From: Hoskinsella mucinilytica
GTDB lineage: Bacteria > Bacillota_I > Bacilli_A > Erysipelotrichales > Erysipelotrichaceae
Direction: 5' to 3'
Assembly (NCBI RefSeq): GCF_045223415.1
Contig: NZ_JBEQZJ010000069.1
Coordinates: 1 to 11,069 of the forward strand
Length of the DNA stretch: 11,069 bases
Shown: positions 6,566 to 11,069 of the stretch, piece by piece
Layout of the letters: the number at the start of each line of letters is the position of its first letter
Position numbering within the stretch: position 1 is the stretch's first letter
Notes under the pieces: generated by a model
Database searches by the model: none
Told to the model about the DNA's origin: nothing
Seen by the model: only the letters and a program-made list of their open reading frames with translations
Made by a program: the position numbers and the translations under genes

Positions 6566-6611
6566 ATTTGTTAAAATGAAAAAGGCTGACGTAAAAAGAG
6601 GAGGAATGTAT

Positions 6612-7232
6612 ATGTCAGCAAGTATTTCAACAAAAAGCAGAAACAGGATGAGTGTCAACACCATCGCAAAAGTCAGCATTCTAGGAGCCTTGGCCTTTCT
6701 GGTCATGTTATTTGAGATTCCGCTACCTTTTGCCCCAAGCTTTTATAAATTGGGATTTGATGAAGTTGTCGTTTTGATTGGAGGATTCGCACTAGGTCCA
6801 TGGGCTGCTGTGTGTATTGAAGCTTTAAAGATCGCATTGAATTTATTGTTTAATGGTACTATTACGGCAGGAACAGGAGAATTGAGCAATTTCTTGATTG
6901 GATTGTCACTTGTATTACCGGCAACGATGATTTATCAACAAAACAAATCCAGAAAGAACGCCTTGATTGGATTGATCGTTGGTACCATCACGATGACCAT
7001 TCTTGGCACGATGATCAATTATTTTATCATTCTACCAGCTTATTCTTATTTTATGAAAATCCCTATGGAAGGCTTAATCAGTATGGGTACTGTGATCAAT
7101 CCAAATATCAATGGTTTATTCACCTTTGTTCTATTAACGACAGCCCCATTCAATTTATTGAAAGGTGTTGTTGTATCCTTGGTTGTCTTTATCTTTTATA
7201 AAAAGGTATCTCCTATCCTAAAAAAACAATAA
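6612..7232 (+). CDS. ribU: Riboflavin ECF transporter S component RibU
   Basis: This 206-residue integral membrane protein binds riboflavin at the outer face. It is energised by the shared EcfA/EcfA'/EcfT module, which is not in this window. About six hydrophobic segments are visible (roughly 20-38, 50-68, 72-82, 92-108, 117-141, 168-197). The family signature is clear in FEIPLPF (34-40) and in KLGFDEVVVLIGGFALGPWA (46-65). The FMN riboswitch directly upstream confirms the substrate. I start at ATG 6612 because AGGAGG (6599-6604) is 7 nt upstream. In-frame ATGs at 6576 (no SD, right after the terminator) and 6606 (1 nt from the SD) are unlikely. The gene is monocistronic, ending in a terminator shared with the convergent permease. 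Confidence 0.95.
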   Translation: MSASISTKSRNRMSVNTIAKVSILGALAFLVMLFEIPLPFAPSFYKLGFDEVVVLIGGFALGPWAAVCIEALKIALNLLFNGTITAGTGELSNFLIGLSLVLPATMIYQQNKSRKNALIGLIVGTITMTILGTMINYFIILPAYSYFMKIPMEGLISMGTVINPNINGLFTFVLLTTAPFNLLKGVVVSLVVFIFYKKVSPILKKQ

Positions 7233-7253
7233 AAGTCCATCATCGGACTTTTT
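7231..7253. terminator. Bidirectional terminator between ribU and the ABC permease
   Basis: AAAAGTCC (7231-7238) pairs with GGACTTTT (7245-7252) around a 6-nt loop. On the plus strand it runs into TTTTTCTTTTTT; on the minus strand into TTTTATTGTTTTTT. The stem overlaps the ribU TAA (7230-7232), and the loop contains the permease TGA (7242-7240). Confidence 0.85.
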
Positions 7254-7974
7254 CTTTTTTATACATTACTAAATGCAATATCATTTCTATGATCAACAAC
7301 AATAAAATGATCCATCCTGTCCATGCAAATACACCAGTCATATCCATAGAAATTTTACATAAATTCATTTGTCTACCTATTCCAAAAGGGGTTTGACCCA
7401 AAATTTCGGCCATGACACCTACCTTAAACCCAAGTGATATACCAGAAGAGATTGAAGCAAACACAGCTGCCTGTAGCAAGGGAAGATAAATTTTTCTGAT
7501 CTGATAACTTTGCTTTTCTGGATAAATTTGAATGACCTTGATCAAATCCTTATCGATGTGTGCAAATCCTTCGGATAGATTTGCGTACATGATCGGAAAT
7601 AAAATTAAAAAAGTAATGATTGCGGAACTTTTTTCCCTACCAAACCATAGCAATATAATGATAATATAGGATACATTGGGTATACTTCTTGTTAATAAAA
7701 GGATTGGATAAAACAATTCTTCAAATACTTTAGAACGATAGGAATACCAAGCACACACCATAGCGGCAAAAAGAGCGCATATCAAGCCAAACACTGCACG
7801 GATAAATGTAGATGCTATTGCAAGATAAAACGTCTCAGAACGAAGCTGAGACACCATCAGACGAAACACATCAATAGGATAAGGCATAATAATATCATTT
7901 CCTGTCTGAACTGCCAGTATCTCCCATATCAACAATAAAATAAATACCGCTGATATACTTCGAAATTTTCGCAT
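7240..7974 (-). CDS. ABC transporter permease, nitrate/sulfonate/taurine (SsuC/ThiX-like) family
   Basis: This 244-residue protein has about six membrane helices (near 8-23, 51-75, 88-112, 117-135, 168-192, 214-237). The cytoplasmic-loop and helix pattern IRKIYLPLLQAAVFASISSG (159-178), followed by GFKVGVMAEILG (182-193), is typical of the binding-protein-dependent permease domain of SsuC/TauC/ThiX. This family imports sulfonates, taurine, nitrate or thiamine precursors. The substrate cannot be assigned here, because neither the ATPase nor the substrate-binding protein is adjacent. The start overlaps functionally with the SRAP gene: its SD GGAGGAG lies within the last codons of SRAP, and only 1 nt separates stop and ATG, so translation is coupled. 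It is the last gene of the TPR-SRAP-permease operon. Confidence 0.88.
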   Translation of the reverse strand: MRKFRSISAVFILLLIWEILAVQTGNDIIMPYPIDVFRLMVSQLRSETFYLAIASTFIRAVFGLICALFAAMVCAWYSYRSKVFEELFYPILLLTRSIPNVSYIIIILLWFGREKSSAIITFLILFPIMYANLSEGFAHIDKDLIKVIQIYPEKQSYQIRKIYLPLLQAAVFASISSGISLGFKVGVMAEILGQTPFGIGRQMNLCKISMDMTGVFAWTGWIILLLLIIEMILHLVMYKKEKVR

Positions 7975-7975
7975 A

Positions 7976-8518
7976 CTACTCCTCCAGTCGAAAACCTAAA
8001 TTCTCATTATCTACAGCAAATTCACAATCACCTGACAGATATCTTTGAATATCCTGTTCATGAACGATCAAAGGTGTGCGGTGATGTATATGTTTCATTT
8101 CTTTTTCCGCTTCTCCGGTCACAATGACAAATTCCTCTTGATCATTATAAATACCTGCTAGATAAAATAATGGTTCTTCTTTTTCATAAATAAAGATTTT
8201 TTTCTTATTCTTCCACTCATAGAATCCATTACATGGTATCAGACATCGATGTGCCAACATTGGTAAAAAAGTTTTTTTCTGATCGATTCCCTCATTTCTA
8301 GCATTGATCATCAAAGCTCCTTTATAGTTTTTTATTCCCCACTTCATCGTTTTTACTACATAATCATTTTGATCTTCATCTTCTAATAAAACAAGAGCAT
8401 TTTGAGAAGGAAACACTTCTTGTGAAGCAAAATTAAAAATACTCATTTGACTGATTTTCTTTTTTAATTTAGCAAATGCAAGATTATCCTCCAATGCAAA
8501 ATAATATCTACCACACAT
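7976..8518 (-). CDS. SRAP-domain protein (YedK/HMCES-like abasic-site shield)
   Basis: This 180-residue protein is slightly shorter than the roughly 220 residues of E. coli YedK. It starts MCGRYYF, so removal of Met1 exposes Cys2, which in this family forms a thiazolidine crosslink with abasic sites in single-stranded DNA. Other active-site elements are present: N72 and R74 in INARNE, E101 in GFYEW (98-102), and the histidine of the HHRTP motif (H145). It should therefore be active in protecting AP sites at stalled forks. The older name 'SOS response-associated peptidase' refers to self-cleavage of the propeptide. A strong SD AAGGAGGT lies about 7 nt before the ATG. It follows the TPR gene by 24 nt with no terminator, so it is co-transcribed. 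No LexA box was recognised. Confidence 0.93.
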   Translation of the reverse strand: MCGRYYFALEDNLAFAKLKKKISQMSIFNFASQEVFPSQNALVLLEDEDQNDYVVKTMKWGIKNYKGALMINARNEGIDQKKTFLPMLAHRCLIPCNGFYEWKNKKKIFIYEKEEPLFYLAGIYNDQEEFVIVTGEAEKEMKHIHHRTPLIVHEQDIQRYLSGDCEFAVDNENLGFRLEE

Positions 8519-8542
8519 AGACAGACCTCCTTTTTCTTTAGT

Positions 8543-10054
8543 CTATCCTTTCGCTTTTTCTTTATTCAATACTTGCTTTAATATGACGATTTGCTCCTTG
8601 ATCCAATCATCATTTTGTCCATGAGCAAACGCATATTCATATTCTTCTAATGCCCTTGCATCCTCGTTCATACCCTGATAAGTTTCGCCGAAAACAGATG
8701 CAAGCCATCCATCCATACGACCAAGCTTTTTCGCTTTATTCAAGTATTCAAGAGCTTGTTCATAATTCTGTTTACGCAAATAACACCATCCGATCATAGA
8801 TGCATGCATTGCGCTATCCGGATTCATTTCATAAGCACGCTCAAAATAAGATAATGCATAATCATAATTTCTCAATTGAGCATAGTCCCAACCAAGTTCC
8901 CCATAATTCCATTCATCAGCACCAAATTCTTCAATGCGTTTGTTTAAAACATCTATGGCCTCTTGTTCTTTTCCACATCGACCAAGATTCCAAGCATATA
9001 AATCTTGCATTTCCTTACCCTTTTCACCAAGAGAAAGGCATCGCTCACATGCGTTAGCCGCTAATTCGTATTGATTTAAATCACTATAGCATCTTGCATA
9101 ATGATATTGCATCCATAAATTATTTGGATACTCTTTACTTGCTCGATCAAGATATTCCAATTTCTTTTCAAAATCTTGTTCTTTATGTGCAATCCATATC
9201 ATTTCTTGCCAGACCCATTCACGATCAGCTTGATCATCTCGCTTTAATGCTTTTTCGTAATACTCTAACGCCACATCATATTCATGAATACTTTCCCCTT
9301 TTTGATGAAGTTGAGCATATACATCTCCAAGCAAGGTTCGAATGCCTGTGTCATCACGTCCACATGCCAATGCATATTCTAAATGAGATAAAGCTTCTTT
9401 AAAATTCTTCATTTCAAAATAAGCAGATCCCATTTCGAAATGTTTCCATGCCTCATATTGTGGATTACATTCTTTTTGAAGACATTCTATTACCTTTTCA
9501 TAGTCTGCCACGGTCTTATAAAAGTGTACCAAATCAAAAATAGAATCATCACTTGGTTGTAATAAATAACATTTTTTAAAATATTCTTCCGCAACATCAT
9601 ACTTTTCCATAGCTAAATATGTATATGCTGCTTGAGCCAAAAGCCAAACATTGTTTTCATCATCCATTAAGGCGTCTTCAAAACAGTTGATTGCTTTATC
9701 ATATTCACGCATTTCTTTATAGCACCAACCCATTTCACCATGAAGCCATGGTTCATCAAAGCCCAAATCAAATGCCTCATGAATCGCATGAAGTCCTTCG
9801 TCAAGATTACCTAAACGATCATTTGCATATGCAATCTGTGAAAACATCCAACCATCTCCTGGAAATAGCTGAAGTCCTTTTTTTAAGCATATGATTGCTT
9901 CTTCATATCGTTCCATCTGGTTTAAGATCCATCCCATGTTGGCATAATAAAATGGATCTTCCAAAGCATAGATATGATTTTTTTCTAAAAGGATACGAGC
10001 ATCCTCATATCTCTTTTCTTGTATCAATTGTTCAAATTCTTCTTTGTAATCCAT
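8543..10054 (-). CDS. Long TPR-solenoid protein with periodic tryptophans
   Basis: This 503-residue soluble protein consists almost wholly of tetratricopeptide-type helix pairs, about 13-14 repeats by length. There is no signal peptide, transmembrane segment or catalytic domain, so it is probably a cytoplasmic protein-interaction scaffold. Clear repeats include 102-130 (PWLHGEMGWCY...AINCFEDAL), 381-409 (EWNYGELGWDY...ALSYFERAY) and 415-443. Tryptophans recur at 34-residue spacing in two registers: 69/103/137 then 280/314/382/450/484, and 42/110 then 287/355/389/423. A less regular stretch with a short insertion lies around 170-260. The start ATG has a strong SD AAGGTGGTG. It heads the operon with the SRAP and permease genes. 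The binding partner is unknown, and similarity to other TPR proteins may only reflect the repeat. Confidence 0.88.
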   Translation of the reverse strand: MDYKEEFEQLIQEKRYEDARILLEKNHIYALEDPFYYANMGWILNQMERYEEAIICLKKGLQLFPGDGWMFSQIAYANDRLGNLDEGLHAIHEAFDLGFDEPWLHGEMGWCYKEMREYDKAINCFEDALMDDENNVWLLAQAAYTYLAMEKYDVAEEYFKKCYLLQPSDDSIFDLVHFYKTVADYEKVIECLQKECNPQYEAWKHFEMGSAYFEMKNFKEALSHLEYALACGRDDTGIRTLLGDVYAQLHQKGESIHEYDVALEYYEKALKRDDQADREWVWQEMIWIAHKEQDFEKKLEYLDRASKEYPNNLWMQYHYARCYSDLNQYELAANACERCLSLGEKGKEMQDLYAWNLGRCGKEQEAIDVLNKRIEEFGADEWNYGELGWDYAQLRNYDYALSYFERAYEMNPDSAMHASMIGWCYLRKQNYEQALEYLNKAKKLGRMDGWLASVFGETYQGMNEDARALEEYEYAFAHGQNDDWIKEQIVILKQVLNKEKAKG

Positions 10055-10075
10055 ATCTGCACCACCTTTTTAGTT

Positions 10076-10081
10076 ATTATA
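10076..10081 (-). promoter_or_regulatory. -10 box of the TPR-SRAP-permease operon
   Basis: The minus strand reads TATAAT (10081-10076), 21 nt upstream of the TPR gene ATG. The best -35 is weak (TTTGTT with a 16-nt spacer). It lies between the upstream gene's terminator and the SD. Confidence 0.6.
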
Positions 10082-10100
10082 CTATACTTTGCAAAAGAAC

Positions 10101-10128
10101 AAAATAAAAACCGACTCAATTCGGTTTT
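10101..10128 (-). terminator. Intrinsic terminator of the manganese-transporter-like gene
   Basis: On the minus strand AAAACCGA (10128-10121) pairs with TCGGTTTT (10114-10107) around ATTGAG and runs into TTTTTATTTT. The 5' arm overlaps the TAA stop (10129-10127). Confidence 0.85.
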
Positions 10129-10969
10129 ATTGAAAAAACTGTAATAGCATTCCTGAAATCGCAGCACTTAAAAATAAGATACTTAGAATACGGATGATAT
10201 CCTTTTTATTATCATACATTCGAAGTAACACCAACAAACCAAGTCCTGCACTTGTAATCAAGCCGGCTGTTAAGGAGCCAAAACTAATGACAGAATCCAT
10301 GTAGAGCTGTGCTAAGATCACGCTAGCAGCGCAATTAGGAATGAACCCAACAAGAGCAGCTAATATAGGTTGGAATATTGAGCCATCTACCAAAAGATAA
10401 GCTAATGTATCTTCGCCGATATAGTAAATAAAGAAAGATAATAATAAATTGACCAAGAACACAAAGATAAAGATCTTGATGGTATGAATAAAAGCAATGT
10501 ATAAAATACCATGGTGTGCTTCTTCTTTTTCACAATCAGCATGTATGTCTTTTAAAGGATGATTTTTTCTAAGATGATGATTTTTCACTAAGGAATCTAC
10601 AAGATATCCAACTAAAATTGCAATTACCAACTTTACCAAAATAACATTGATCAAGGTTGTAAACTGTTCAGGGCGAGAAACCAAGATGGGAATCGCTTCA
10701 TCACTTGTGGATATAAACACAGCAAGTAAAGTACCTAGTGTGATGGTACCGTTTAAATATAATCCACTTGCAATCACGGAAAAACCACATTGAGGAATCA
10801 CACCGAAAGCAGCACCGATAACAGGTCCTAATTTTTTGGCCTTTTCTAATCCTCTTCGAAAGTGTTCATTACCTTTATGTTCGAGATATTCCATCAACAA
10901 ATAAGTAAAAAACAAAAAAGGAAGCATTGGTATGGCATCATGTAAAACATCTTCCATTAATTCCATCAT
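10127..10969 (-). CDS. Putative manganese/arsenic-type permease (ArsP_2-like family)
   Basis: This 280-residue integral membrane protein has about eight hydrophobic segments. Two related motifs mark a pseudo-symmetric fold: GVIPQCGFSV (56-65) and GFIPNCAASV (208-217). Each ends a helix and is followed by a G-T/S-L segment (GTLLAVFISTS, GSLTAGLITSA). This matches the family annotated 'putative manganese transporter' (DUF2899, ArsP_2), probably an efflux permease; the metal is not proven. A hydrophilic middle loop (about 129-154) is histidine-rich (H131, H132, H137, H143, H152, H153, plus C146). I start at ATG 10969 because AAAGGAG lies 7-8 nt upstream; the adjacent ATG at 10966 is possible. 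The longer in-frame ATG at 11011 precedes the -10 box, so it would not be in the transcript. No yybP-ykoY riboswitch lies in the short leader. Confidence 0.8.
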   Translation of the reverse strand: MMELMEDVLHDAIPMLPFLFFTYLLMEYLEHKGNEHFRRGLEKAKKLGPVIGAAFGVIPQCGFSVIASGLYLNGTITLGTLLAVFISTSDEAIPILVSRPEQFTTLINVILVKLVIAILVGYLVDSLVKNHHLRKNHPLKDIHADCEKEEAHHGILYIAFIHTIKIFIFVFLVNLLLSFFIYYIGEDTLAYLLVDGSIFQPILAALVGFIPNCAASVILAQLYMDSVISFGSLTAGLITSAGLGLLVLLRMYDNKKDIIRILSILFLSAAISGMLLQFFQ

Positions 10970-10993
10970 ATAGATTTCTCCTTTCTTCAACAT

Positions 10994-10999
10994 AGTATA
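10994..10999 (-). promoter_or_regulatory. -10 box of the manganese-transporter-like gene
   Basis: The minus strand reads TATACT (10999-10994), 24 nt upstream of the chosen ATG and just before the AAAGGAG SD. No convincing -35 was found. The remaining bases to the window end hold no gene that I can see. Confidence 0.45.
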
Positions 11000-11069
11000 G
11001 AATATTACCACAAATCATATATTTATTCCAGTGATATACAAATTGAAATACAACATGGTTATGATAATG

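Noticed and set aside
6576..6611. ribU start at 6576 or 6606.
   Set aside because: 6576 lies directly after the terminator without an SD, and 6606 is only 1 nt from AGGAGG; 6612 has ideal spacing.
8543..10054. DNA repeats or a CRISPR-like array suggested by repeated codon patterns in the TPR gene.
   Set aside because: The similarity is at the protein level (34-residue TPR units) and the DNA copies are divergent, with no constant repeat and spacer structure.
10970..11011. Upstream start at 11011 for the manganese-transporter-like gene.
   Set aside because: It precedes the -10 box TATACT (10999-10994), so it would not be transcribed; ATG 10969 has AAAGGAG at the right distance.
1..11069. Mobile element, prophage or defence island.
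   Set aside because: No transposase, integrase, long terminal inverted repeat or target-site duplication was recognised, and all genes look like core or ordinary accessory chromosome with similar base composition.

Overview
The window is a compact, AT-rich stretch of ordinary bacterial chromosome. The low G+C, strong Shine-Dalgarno (SD) sequences, intrinsic terminators, an FMN riboswitch in front of ribU, a lactose/cellobiose-type PTS IIB protein and a PdaC-like lipoprotein deacetylase all point to a Firmicute. The style of the proteins suggests a gut member of the Erysipelotrichia, but that placement is an inference. TGA is used as a stop (ATP-grasp gene, ABC permease), so the code is standard. 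I see no mobile element, CRISPR array, tRNA or rRNA, and no gene-free stretch above 300 bases.

Layout. Positions 1-2013 hold a two-gene minus-strand operon: an ATP-grasp ligase-like protein, then an esterase-fold protein overlapping it by 4 nt. Positions 2061-3405 hold a minus-strand lipoprotein polysaccharide deacetylase. Its promoter diverges from that of typA/bipA (3448-5370, plus), a ribosome-associated GTPase. A small membrane zinc-ribbon protein (5377-5831, minus) converges on typA. Next come an orphan PTS IIB-like protein (5907-6364, plus) and an FMN riboswitch with terminator controlling ribU (6368-7253, plus). Convergent to ribU is the minus-strand set TPR protein > SRAP (abasic-site DNA-protein crosslink) protein > ABC permease (10081-7240). 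The right end carries a minus-strand permease of the 'putative manganese transporter' type (10127-10969).

How the genes work together. Clear functional links are few. RibU imports riboflavin when FMN is low, but its ECF energising module is not here. The ABC permease lacks its ATPase and binding protein, and the IIB lacks EIIC and EIIA. The ATP-grasp/esterase pair probably forms one small unknown pathway. The TPR-SRAP-permease set is co-transcribed without an obvious common purpose.

The most informative non-coding observations are an explicit antiterminator pairing in the FMN riboswitch leader and intrinsic terminators that begin inside or within 5 nt of the stop codon at every transcript end seen. 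Four starts that a longest-ORF reading would place too far upstream (typA, the zinc-ribbon gene, ribU and the manganese-transporter-like gene) are corrected from SD and promoter positions.
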